Assembly: GCA_910585245.1 (NCBI GenBank)
Contig: CAJUCO010000009.1
Span: forward strand, 5,962 to 69,961
From: an uncultured Oscillibacter sp.
GTDB lineage: Bacteria; Bacillota; Clostridia; Oscillospirales; Oscillospiraceae
DNA length: 64,000 nucleotides
Direction: 5' to 3'
Part shown: one piece after another, positions 17,542 through 24,527 of the stretch
Numbering within the stretch: the first letter of the stretch is position 1
Layout: each line of letters starts with the position of its first letter
Notes under the pieces: generated by a model
Told to the model about the DNA's origin: nothing
The model's database searches: none
The model's input: only the letters and a program-made list of their open reading frames with translations
Position numbers and translations under genes: made by a program

Positions 17542-18885
17542 CTATACTTTTCGCTCGGCGCTGCTACCTCTTCCGGCTGGAACGGCGGGGGGTAAGGTTT
17601 CGCCGTCAGAAGGGCTTTTGTCAGAAGGGCTTTTTTTATTTAATAAGTATCGTTGCCGGTCCTGAAGGATGGCCCCGCGGGCCAGCATTCGCTGAAGCAC
17701 AGGGCGGCACTGGCCAACGTCGATACCGAGTAACCGTGCCACATCCTGACGGTAGGCGAAACCCTCACGCTCTAGATATTCCAAAATAACGGCCTCCTGC
17801 CGTTCTGGAGGGACTACCTTTTCGGGTAGATAATAGCGGGTACCCACCTGAGTGAGCCGTCCCCGGCGCACCAGTTGCTTAAGGCGGTTATAGGCGGTGG
17901 TGCGGGAAATGCTCAAAAGTGCCATGACCTCATTTCGAGTGGTCCAGCCTTGCCGCCGGACTTGGGAGAGAATCTGCCCCTCTCCTCCGGAGCGCAGGGC
18001 GCAGTCCACCCGCAGGTCCCGGAGGGTGAGGTCATCCAGCCCTGCCCGGACCAACGAGGCTCGGACCAGTTTTGAAAGGCGGGTTCGGTCATAAGGCTGC
18101 CGGCTTCTGGGAGCGGTGAGGACAGGTCCCTCCCTGCCTGCTTGTTTTGCAAGGTCTTCCAGGGCTTTTTTGGCCCCACCGGCCAGAGGCACTTCCCGCT
18201 GAGGAAGGCACAGCCGGTCTTCCCCGACTTGATCCCAGGTCAGGGAGACGATTTCCTCCAACTGTAACCCCACCTGCCAGGTTAGCCAAAGAGCAATCCC
18301 GGCAGGACTGATCCCCTCCGTACGGAGCAACTTCCAAAGGGCAAATTCATCAATCTGTACGCCGGTTTCCCGGTGGATGCGGGTGGAGATTTTCTTTTCC
18401 TCCAGATGTCCGGCAAAGTGGACATTCAACCCCGCTGCCTCCACGCCGGTGATCCGGGAGACATACTGCCAGTCGTGCTCCTCCAGTTGCCGGAGGATAA
18501 AATCATGGCGCAAATCAATAAGCCGCACTTGGGACTGGCCATGCTTGTCTAAGGCGGAGCGGGCCAAACGGGAGATGGATTGGGGCGTTAGAGGCTTTTG
18601 GTCCCGGTCAGAGAGGACCACAGCCTCCTGGCTTCGGTCCCGCCCGTCCCGCAGGGCTTGGAGCCAGTCAGACAACTCCCGGCCAATGGGGACCTTTCGG
18701 TCCGGCAAGACCAGGCTGCCGTCTAAAAAGTCCACTTGTTCCCAGGTGAGATGTTGGATTTCGTCCCGCAGCAGTCCGGCCAACCAGGCCAGACGCAAAA
18801 TGGCTCCGGCGGCGTTGCCGGAATTTTCCCGCAGAATTTGTTCCATAGCCCCCTCATCAGGGCGGTTGACAACGTACTCCTGCAT
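17542..18885 (-). CDS. Tandem tyrosine-recombinase-like protein, catalytically degenerate, with C-terminal winged helices
   Basis: A 447-residue protein made of two recombinase catalytic-fold copies (about 20-160 and 175-305), then two winged-helix segments (about 310-350 and 360-410). Copy 1 has AGLLRDEIQHLTW and LIDLRHDF. Copy 2 has VGLQLEEIVSLTW and LRDLRVDCAL. At the catalytic Arg I position (G-x-R-x-x-E) the residues are Leu and Gln. The HxxR histidine is Ile and Arg. No nucleophilic tyrosine follows either copy. It is therefore probably a DNA-binding regulator, not a recombinase. It sits just upstream of, and parallel to, the S-layer gene, whose promoter lies 17 nt past its stop. The ATG has AAAGGAG upstream. 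Confidence 0.75.
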   Translation of the reverse strand: MQEYVVNRPDEGAMEQILRENSGNAAGAILRLAWLAGLLRDEIQHLTWEQVDFLDGSLVLPDRKVPIGRELSDWLQALRDGRDRSQEAVVLSDRDQKPLTPQSISRLARSALDKHGQSQVRLIDLRHDFILRQLEEHDWQYVSRITGVEAAGLNVHFAGHLEEKKISTRIHRETGVQIDEFALWKLLRTEGISPAGIALWLTWQVGLQLEEIVSLTWDQVGEDRLCLPQREVPLAGGAKKALEDLAKQAGREGPVLTAPRSRQPYDRTRLSKLVRASLVRAGLDDLTLRDLRVDCALRSGGEGQILSQVRRQGWTTRNEVMALLSISRTTAYNRLKQLVRRGRLTQVGTRYYLPEKVVPPERQEAVILEYLEREGFAYRQDVARLLGIDVGQCRPVLQRMLARGAILQDRQRYLLNKKSPSDKSPSDGETLPPAVPAGRGSSAERKV

Positions 18886-18915
18886 AGCGGCTCCTTTCTC
18901 AAACGTTACATTTGC

Positions 18916-18950
18916 AAATCAAAATAGAAGATGCTTTTGATTTTGTGAAG
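18916..18950 (-). promoter_or_regulatory. Promoter and inverted-repeat operator of the recombinase-like gene
   Basis: A perfect 9-bp inverted repeat AAATCAAAA/TTTTGATTT with a 10-bp spacer (18916-18943). On the minus strand it lies between TTCACA (18950-18945) and TATTTT (18927-18922), which are 17 bp apart. The geometry resembles a recombinase core-site pair, suggesting autoregulation; this is inference. Confidence 0.45.
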
Positions 18951-19048
18951 AGTGGATTTCCCTTGCGGTATCATGAGGACGGGCGAATCTGAGGAATTTA
19001 TAATGTTACAATTATTTAATGAAATCAAATTACCCCCAAAAAACCGCG

Positions 19049-19081
19049 AAATCCTTGTACCGCAATGGGTACAAGGATTTT
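19049..19081. terminator. Strong isolated bidirectional hairpin
   Basis: AAATCCTTGTACC pairs perfectly with GGTACAAGGATTT around a 6-nt loop, with A/T tracts on both sides. It lies in the 309-bp gap between two divergent genes, where no transcript needing termination is obvious. A TATAAT at about 18999 on the plus strand could start a short RNA ending here. Confidence 0.6.
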
Positions 19082-19194
19082 CTCGCTTGCATCATACGAT
19101 AAAAAGTAGCAAAAATCAATATCTTTCCGCATATTTTGTGTGCCGGTTTCCAAGGATAGACTGGACGAAACAGAATGGAAGGAGCAGCATATTT

Positions 19195-19521
19195 ATGACA
19201 AAACAAGAGCGCGTGGAAACAGGCCGGCGCCTGCGCCAGAGACGAAAACACCTGGGCTTGACCCGGGAGCAGTTTGCAGAGCTGGCGGATATTGGCGCGG
19301 GGTACTATGGCCAGATTGAAGTAGGCACTTCTCAGATGTCCATTGACACACTCATTAAGGTGGCCCGAACATCCCGGCTGTCCATGGAGTATATACTCTT
19401 TGGAGAGGAGGGGGGCGAGGCGGAGATGGACTCCCTTCAAACGCTTCTACGTGAATGTACACCCCGGGAGTTGCGGCTGGCGGAGAAGGTCCTTCAGCTC
19501 TTCTTGCTTCGAGGAGACTGA
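19195..19521 (+). CDS. Xre-family transcriptional regulator
   Basis: A 108-residue protein with an HTH_3 domain at residues 8-65 (RLRQRRKHLGLTREQFAEL, then GYYGQIEVGTSQMSIDTLIKVA), followed by a short acidic tail. GGAAGGAG lies 10 nt before the ATG; the ORF extends upstream without a ribosome site. It is monocistronic and target genes are unknown. Confidence 0.85.
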   Translation: MTKQERVETGRRLRQRRKHLGLTREQFAELADIGAGYYGQIEVGTSQMSIDTLIKVARTSRLSMEYILFGEEGGEAEMDSLQTLLRECTPRELRLAEKVLQLFLLRGD

Positions 19522-19534
19522 GAGCGCAAAAAAA

Positions 19535-19557
19535 GCGGCCCGCGTAACGCGGGCCGC
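19535..19557 (-). terminator. Terminator of the flavoprotein gene
   Basis: A perfect GCGGCCCGCGT/ACGCGGGCCGC hairpin. On the minus strand it is followed by seven T (complement of 19528-19534). Confidence 0.8.
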
Positions 19558-19664
19558 CTCGGCTTATAGAAAGAGCAAGAACTCGTTGGGTGGAAAAGGA
19601 GAAGATGGCAAGGAGAACCCGGGAAGGGGTCCCTTCATATTCCATCCCAGGTTTTTAGACATTT

Positions 19665-20297
19665 TTAAATCTGGCGTATAAAGTTCGTCATGGGCCGTTG
19701 CGCGGCCTGGGGGGAGGGGCATTTTGTTTCGTGGAGGACCTGGACCATCCAGGCCATATTCCGCCCCAAGCGGGCGGCCACAGCCATGCCCTCCTCATCC
19801 TGGGCGGCCTCGCCGGGGTCCGCCCCATGAACCGCGCCCCAGTAATCGGAGGTCATCAGAATCATCTCCATGGCGTCCATGGTTCCCAGCAGCTGCTGGT
19901 ATGTTTCCATCCCCCCGCTGCGGCGGAGGGTGCACAAAGCCCCGCCCACCTTGTGGTGAAGCTGGTTGACGCCGCAGCCCGCCGCTAAGATCAGCCGGTC
20001 CAGCACGCATTTCATGCCCCCGGCGATGCCGCCGTGGTATACCGGAGAGGCCAGGAGGAGGCCGTCGGCTTCGATGCAGGCGGCGATGATTTCGTTGACG
20101 CCGTCACCGTCTTGGATACAGCGCAGGCTCCCGGTGTTCAGGCAGTGGTAACAGGCCATGCAGGGCCGGACGTTTGCGCCGGGTTGAAAGACCTGAAACT
20201 CCACGCCGGCGGCCTGGATTTCCCGGCCCGCGGCCTCCAAGACCAGGGCGGTGTTGCCGTTTTTGCGGGGGCTTCCGTTGATGGCGACGATTTTCAT
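19665..20297 (-). CDS. Iron-sulfur flavoprotein / NAD(P)H-dependent FMN reductase family
   Basis: A 210-residue flavodoxin-fold protein. The FMN phosphate loop is INGSPRKNGNT (residues 5-15). A cysteine cluster CMACYHCLNTGSLRC (CX2CX2CX7C, about 46-60) matches the iron-sulfur flavoprotein pattern for a 4Fe-4S cluster. ASPVYHGGIAGGMKCVLDR is the second flavin loop. It is probably a cytoplasmic electron-transfer or reductase protein in anaerobic metabolism; the substrate is unknown. AAGGAGG lies 8 nt upstream of the ATG. Confidence 0.85.
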   Translation of the reverse strand: MKIVAINGSPRKNGNTALVLEAAGREIQAAGVEFQVFQPGANVRPCMACYHCLNTGSLRCIQDGDGVNEIIAACIEADGLLLASPVYHGGIAGGMKCVLDRLILAAGCGVNQLHHKVGGALCTLRRSGGMETYQQLLGTMDAMEMILMTSDYWGAVHGADPGEAAQDEEGMAVAARLGRNMAWMVQVLHETKCPSPQAAQRPMTNFIRQI

Positions 20298-20440
20298 GGG
20301 GAGATCCTCCTTTTGTAAGCTGGAATCATTATATGGGATTCCGGATAAAATTGCAAGAATTTCGGAAACCCTCTTTTTCTTCCGGGAAAAGTGCGCTATA
20401 ATAGCACCCGTAAATTTGACGTCTACGGAGGATGAACGCC

Positions 20441-21619
20441 ATGCGGCAAAATGAAATGTTCCTGCTGAAGCTGGGGGAAGTGGTGCTAAAGGGTCTGAAC
20501 CGCCGCTCCTTCGAGGACCGGCTGGTGGCCAATGTGGCCCGCCGCCTGAAATCCTGCGGCAGTTTTCAGGTTTATATCCGGCAAAGCACCATCTACGCCG
20601 AGCCCACTGCGGATACCTGCGACATGGAAGCGGCCTATGCCGCCGCGCGGCAGGTATTTGGTGTGGTGTCCGTCGCTCGGGCCGTGCCCTGTGAGAAAAC
20701 GGTGGAGGCCATCGTGGAGACGGCCAAGGAGTATCTGGCGGAGAACTTCGCCGGGGCGAAGAGTTTTAAAGTGGAGAGCAAACGGGCGGACAAACAGTAT
20801 CCCATGAACTCCATTCAAGTCTCCCAGGCCGTGGGGGGGGAGCTGGCGGAGGCGTTCCCCCACGTGGCAGTGGACGTCCACAGTCCGGATCTCACGGTCC
20901 ATGTGGAGATCCGGGAGAAATACGCCTATGTCCACGCCCCTGCCGTCCCTGGAGCGGGGGGACTGCCTGTGGGCATGGGGGGACACGCCGTCAGCCTCCT
21001 CTCCGGCGGACTGGATAGCCCGGTGTCCTCCTGGATGATGGCCCGGCGGGGGGTGGAGCTGGAGATGGTCCATTTTGTCTCCCCGCCGTACACCTCCCAG
21101 CAGGCTCAGGACAAGGTGCTGGAGCTGGCCCGGTTGCTGACGGCCTACTGCGGGCGTCTCCGGGTGCACATCCTGCCTTTCACGGAGATTCAAGAGGAGA
21201 TTCGGAAAAACTGCCCGGAGGAGTATTTCACCCTTATCATGCGCCGCTTCATGATGCGTCTGGCCCAGGCCGTGGCCAAGCGGGCGGGGGCCAAAGCCCT
21301 TGTCACCGGGGAGTCATTGGGCCAGGTGGCCAGCCAGACCATGATGGCCCTTGGCGTAACCGACGATGTGACGGAAATGCCGGTCCTCCGGCCTCTGATT
21401 GGCATGGACAAGGTGGAGATTATCCGGATGTCCCGGGAGATCGGAACCTACGACACCTCCATACTGCCCTATGAGGACTGCTGTACGGTCTTCACCCCCC
21501 GCCACCCTGCCACCCGCCCCAAGGTGGAAGATGTCCGGTTGGCGGAGGCCAAACTGGATATCGAGAGCCTGATGGCCCGCTCCCTGGAGGGGGAGGAGTG
21601 GATTTGGGTCAAGCCCTGA
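20441..21619 (+). CDS. thiI: tRNA 4-thiouridine synthase
   Basis: A 392-residue protein with a THUMP domain (about 50-160) and a PP-loop adenylation motif SLLSGGLDSP (about 182-191). A cysteine pair in PYEDCCTVF near the C-terminus is noted. There is no rhodanese domain, as usual for clostridial ThiI, so sulfur must come from a separate cysteine desulfurase. GGAGG at 20427-20431 favours ATG 20441 over ATG 20432, which abuts it. A TATAAT at 20397-20402 is a plausible -10. cinA follows after 58 nt. Confidence 0.93.
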   Translation: MRQNEMFLLKLGEVVLKGLNRRSFEDRLVANVARRLKSCGSFQVYIRQSTIYAEPTADTCDMEAAYAAARQVFGVVSVARAVPCEKTVEAIVETAKEYLAENFAGAKSFKVESKRADKQYPMNSIQVSQAVGGELAEAFPHVAVDVHSPDLTVHVEIREKYAYVHAPAVPGAGGLPVGMGGHAVSLLSGGLDSPVSSWMMARRGVELEMVHFVSPPYTSQQAQDKVLELARLLTAYCGRLRVHILPFTEIQEEIRKNCPEEYFTLIMRRFMMRLAQAVAKRAGAKALVTGESLGQVASQTMMALGVTDDVTEMPVLRPLIGMDKVEIIRMSREIGTYDTSILPYEDCCTVFTPRHPATRPKVEDVRLAEAKLDIESLMARSLEGEEWIWVKP

Positions 21620-21677
21620 CCCGGCGCCCGCAAGGGCAAGTACAAGCCGCCCCTATACGGGGGAAAGGAGTGCCGCC

Positions 21678-22940
21678 ATGTCCCATACTGCCGAACTCAT
21701 CGCCGTAGGCACCGAGCTGCTTCTCGGCAACATCGCCAACACCAACGCCCAAACCCTGAGCCAAAGCCTCTCCGCCCTGGGGATTAACGTCTTTTGGCAC
21801 ACGGTGGTGGGTGACAACCCGGAACGGCTGAAAGAAGCGCTGGACATTGCCCGCCGCCGGGCGGACATCCTCATCACCACCGGAGGCCTGGGCCCCACCT
21901 ACGACGACCTCACCAAGCAGACCATCTGCGAGGCATTTGGAAAGCCCCTGGTGCTTCACCCGAACATTTTGGAGGACATCCGGACCTTTTACGAATCCGC
22001 CCTCCACGTTCCCATGCCGGAGAACAACACCCAGCAGGCGGAGCTGCCCGAGGGCTGCACGGTTTTCGACAACCCCGTGGGCACCGCCCCCGGCTGCGCC
22101 TTTGAAGCGGAGGGGGTCCGCGTCCTCATGCTCCCGGGGCCTCCTCACGAGATGGAAACCATGCTCCGCCGCCACGTGGAGCCCTACCTCCGGAAGCTCT
22201 CCCACGAGGTCATTGTCTCCCAGGACATCATGACCTTTGGTATGGGGGAATCCTCCGTGGACCAGCTGCTCCATGAGAAAATGGCCCATATGACCAACCC
22301 CACCCTGGCCACCTACGCCAAGCCCTGCGAGGTCCGTCTCCGGGCCACCGCCAAGGCTGCCACCGGGGACGAGGCCCGCGCCATGCTGGCTCCCGTCTGG
22401 GAGATGGTCTACAAAACCTTGGGAGATATTGTCTACAGCGGGGACGGCGGCGATCTGGCGGACTGCTGCCACGGCCATTTGCTCCGCCGCGGGTTCACCC
22501 TGGCCACTGCCGAGAGCTGCACCGGCGGCCTTGTGGCGGAGCGAATGACCGCCATCCCCGGGGCCTCCGGGGTCTACCGGGGCGGCGTGGTCAGCTACTG
22601 GACCAGCGTGAAGGCGGACCTCCTACACGTGCCCGGGAACCTTCTGGATACATACGGCCCCGTCTCCGCCGAATGCGCCCGGGCCATGGCGGAGGGCGTC
22701 CGGAAGCTCACTGGGGCGGACCTGGGGGTCTCTGTCACCGGAGTGGCGGGGCCGGACCCGGACGAGCGGGGCGTTCCTGTAGGTATTGTGTACGTCGGCT
22801 TGGCCACGCCGGAGGGGACCTTCTGCCGCTCCCTGGACCTGGGCCGGCGGAGACGGGACCGCATTCAGGGTCTGGCGGCGAACCACGCCTTTGACGTTGT
22901 CCGCCGGTATCTCCAGGGCCTGCCCGTAGAGCGCATTTGA
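21678..22940 (+). CDS. cinA: CinA-family nicotinamide mononucleotide deamidase-related protein
   Basis: A 420-residue protein. The N-terminal MoCF/COG1058 domain has AVGTELLLGNIANTNA and TTGGLGPTYDD (about 10-75). The C-terminal CinA/PncC domain starts at about 260 with TLATAESCTGGLVAERMT and has SVTGVAGP. The C-terminal domain hydrolyses NMN amide in known members; a competence role applies only in competent species. AAAGGAG lies upstream and the gene is probably cotranscribed with thiI. Confidence 0.93.
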   Translation: MSHTAELIAVGTELLLGNIANTNAQTLSQSLSALGINVFWHTVVGDNPERLKEALDIARRRADILITTGGLGPTYDDLTKQTICEAFGKPLVLHPNILEDIRTFYESALHVPMPENNTQQAELPEGCTVFDNPVGTAPGCAFEAEGVRVLMLPGPPHEMETMLRRHVEPYLRKLSHEVIVSQDIMTFGMGESSVDQLLHEKMAHMTNPTLATYAKPCEVRLRATAKAATGDEARAMLAPVWEMVYKTLGDIVYSGDGGDLADCCHGHLLRRGFTLATAESCTGGLVAERMTAIPGASGVYRGGVVSYWTSVKADLLHVPGNLLDTYGPVSAECARAMAEGVRKLTGADLGVSVTGVAGPDPDERGVPVGIVYVGLATPEGTFCRSLDLGRRRRDRIQGLAANHAFDVVRRYLQGLPVERI

Positions 22941-23029
22941 GGGGGTCACGGCCTCTGCCATTCTCCCCTTTCAGAATGGGCGTTGCCTGGTGCCGCCAGG
23001 CAAAATGATGGGTCCAAGTATCGAAAAGC

Positions 23030-23063
23030 GAGCAGTTACCCCCTTGCAGGTAGCTGCTCGATA
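23030..23063. terminator. Hairpin downstream of cinA
   Basis: GAGCAG and CTGCTC form a stem over a short internal helix and loop, in the 219-bp stretch before the transposon. There is no strong T run, so it may be a weak terminator or processing hairpin. Nothing coding is seen in 22941-23159. Confidence 0.4.
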
Positions 23064-23150
23064 AATTGAGAACCGTCAGGCTCGTTTCTGTTCGCTGTGA
23101 AATTCCATAGAGACAGGTCCGAATGCAAACTAAGATCTATGAAAAGAGAT

Positions 23151-23159
23151 TCTGACGGT
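23151..23159. repeat. Target-site duplication, left copy
   Basis: TCTGACGGT abuts the left transposon end and is repeated exactly at 23151+3472 (26623-26631). Confidence 0.9.
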
Positions 23160-23176
23160 CTTCGATTCGTAAAGTA
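23160..23176 (+). repeat. Transposon terminal inverted repeat, left
   Basis: CTTCGATTCGTAAAGTA, identical to the reverse complement of 26606-26622. Confidence 0.92.
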
Positions 23177-23191
23177 GATTTTTTAAAAGAA

Positions 23192-23219
23192 AAGGTCAGC
23201 CTATTATTTGGCTGGCCTT
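23192..23219 (-). terminator. Terminator of the toxin gene
   Basis: AAGGCCAGCC pairs with GGCTGACCTT (one mismatch) on the minus strand, followed by a T-rich tract. It overlaps the toxin stop codon. Confidence 0.7.
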
Positions 23220-23691
23220 ACTTTATCCCTAAAATATCGTTAAAATATGGAAGTGTAGAGTATTTATATTTTCTATCGTATTCTTTGCATTTTGCTGATT
23301 TTTCTCCATTTGCAAATGATATATATTCGTTTATGTAATTATTTATATCATTTGCTATTTTGTTCTTGTTTTTTATCATTTCTCTATATTCGTCAGAATC
23401 AACGACAACATTATTATTATCAATATATCGTTTATTCTCTATTAGTATAGCTTTTTTGTAGTCTAACCCTGACTTTGATTTTTTTGAACGCTTTGTATTG
23501 GAAAAAGTAAATGATTCAGAATGCTTTACATTTGAACGAAATGGTATACAAATTAAATATTTATTATGAAAATCTATTAAAAGACAAGTGTATGGTCTAT
23601 TTTCTTTGCACATTATTTCTGGATATTTTTTAATAGGATAATCATCATAAAAATTTTTAGATAAGGAACAAATATCTATATCAAACTCCAA
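23218..23691 (-). CDS. Type III toxin-antitoxin toxin, ToxN/TenpN-like endoribonuclease (putative)
   Basis: A 157-residue basic protein. Blocks NRPYTCLLID, ICIPFRSNVKH, SGLDYKKAILI and STLPYFNDILG match my memory of the TenpN branch of ToxN-type RNases, which cut mRNA and are held inactive by a repeat RNA. The best-supported start is TTG 23691 with GGGGGTG 7 nt upstream; there is no nearby ATG. Directly upstream on the same strand lie a hairpin terminator (23717-23743), two 53-bp tandem repeats (23749-23854) and a good promoter (23885-23913). This order of promoter, repeats, terminator and toxin defines type III systems. The family call rests on motifs and context. Confidence 0.72.
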   Translation of the reverse strand: MEFDIDICSLSKNFYDDYPIKKYPEIMCKENRPYTCLLIDFHNKYLICIPFRSNVKHSESFTFSNTKRSKKSKSGLDYKKAILIENKRYIDNNNVVVDSDEYREMIKNKNKIANDINNYINEYISFANGEKSAKCKEYDRKYKYSTLPYFNDILGIK

Positions 23692-23716
23692 AATTCGACA
23701 CCCCCGTTAAATGGAT

Positions 23717-23743
23717 AAGGGTTAGCCGTAAAGACTAACCCTT
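23717..23743 (-). terminator. Hairpin between antitoxin repeats and toxin gene
   Basis: A 9-bp perfect stem AAGGGTTAG/CTAACCCTT without a long U run. A leaky terminator here would yield mostly antitoxin RNA and a little toxin mRNA. Confidence 0.65.
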
Positions 23744-23748
23744 AAATA

Positions 23749-23854
23749 CTTCGCTCGGTCAATTTTTATTTTACCGACGAGTCAGAACCGTCACTCGTCT
23801 CCTTCGCTCGGTCAATTTTTATTTTACCGACGAGTCAGAACCGTCACTCGTCTC
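23749..23854 (-). repeat. Two perfect 53-bp tandem repeats (antitoxin units)
   Basis: Two adjacent identical 53-bp copies, beginning CTTCGCTCGG on the plus strand. There are no spacers, so it is not a CRISPR array. The unit is a little longer than I recall for described antitoxin repeats. Confidence 0.9.
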
Positions 23855-23884
23855 CTTTAACGAAGCATTATCCATCTTTCTTAT

Positions 23885-23913
23885 ATTATACACAAACAGC
23901 AACAACAAGTAAA
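23885..23913 (-). promoter_or_regulatory. Promoter of the antitoxin RNA/toxin operon
   Basis: Minus strand TTTACT (23913-23908), 17 bp, TATAAT (23890-23885). It starts 43 nt beyond the stop of the Xre gene. Confidence 0.75.
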
Positions 23914-23955
23914 CTGGCATTTCCCACAAAAAATATGGGGGAATTTGAGGTGTAA

Positions 23956-24366
23956 CTAAATCAGCTCTTTCATAGCCAACACTTCATCCAGTACCCGCTT
24001 TACTGCTTCGACGGATATCTTATCTGCTTCTTTTTTTATTATATCAAAGTCAGCTTCCATTTGTATATTGATGTTTCTTACAATCTTTCCAACATTATTA
24101 AAATAGTCGATCAAGAAGTAAATCACTTTCTTTTCAGAATCATCCAAGCCGGATATGTCTACTACCTCTTTACCATCCAATCCTAGCAGAAAATCTGTAG
24201 AAACGTTAAAAAGCCGCGATAATTCTACAAGATACTGTGCAGATGGTACACTCACGCCCAATTCCCAGGCATTAACAGCCGACCTAGATATCCCCAGCTT
24301 TTTTGCTAAAGCTGCTTGTGTTAGACCGTTTTTTTCACGTGTATCTCTAATGCGTTCTCCAATCAT
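23956..24366 (-). CDS. Xre-family repressor of the transposon
   Basis: A 136-residue protein. The N-terminal HTH_3 domain (MIGERIRDTREKNGLTQAAL, then GISRSAVNAWELGVSVPSAQYLVELSRLF) is followed by FLLGLDG and a C-terminal helical region of about 65 residues that may dimerise. ATG 24366 is chosen for GGAGG 8 nt upstream; an in-frame extension to 24477 has no ribosome site. It is divergent from the transposase, and their shared control region (24367-24527) suggests that it represses transposition. ACAACAAC-type repeats occur both at 23900 and 24500 and could be common operators. Confidence 0.82.
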   Translation of the reverse strand: MIGERIRDTREKNGLTQAALAKKLGISRSAVNAWELGVSVPSAQYLVELSRLFNVSTDFLLGLDGKEVVDISGLDDSEKKVIYFLIDYFNNVGKIVRNINIQMEADFDIIKKEADKISVEAVKRVLDEVLAMKELI

Positions 24367-24527
24367 TTTTAAAGCCTCCGTTCTTGTTTTGTTATTATCT
24401 AAAATATTGGAGGTCATTACATTAACATTAAATATTTTTATTCTGTCATCAAATGACATAATAATTTGACATTTCATCCCCGCTGTGCTAGAATAGCTAC
24501 AACAACAAGTGGAAGGGGGTGTGTATT

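Larger units (their letters stand above)
23717..23878 (-). ncRNA. Candidate type III antitoxin RNA with two tandem repeats
   Basis: Transcribed leftward from the promoter at 23885-23913, starting near 23878 and ending at the hairpin 23717-23743. It contains exactly two 53-nt tandem repeats (23749-23801 and 23802-23854), identical to each other. Within each unit GACGAGT pairs with ACTCGTC and CGGT pairs with ACCG, leaving an A/U-rich loop suited to pseudoknot folding. In known systems the toxin cuts the RNA into single repeat units that bind and inhibit it. Confidence 0.68.

Noticed and set aside
23151..23160. Similarity between the target duplication TCTGACGGT and the GACGGTTCTGAC stretch in the antitoxin repeats
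   Set aside because: The shared pieces are short and in a different order, so this is most likely chance.
23749..23854. Tandem repeats as a CRISPR array
   Set aside because: The two 53-bp units are directly adjacent with no spacer and no cas genes are near. The arrangement fits an RNA antitoxin.
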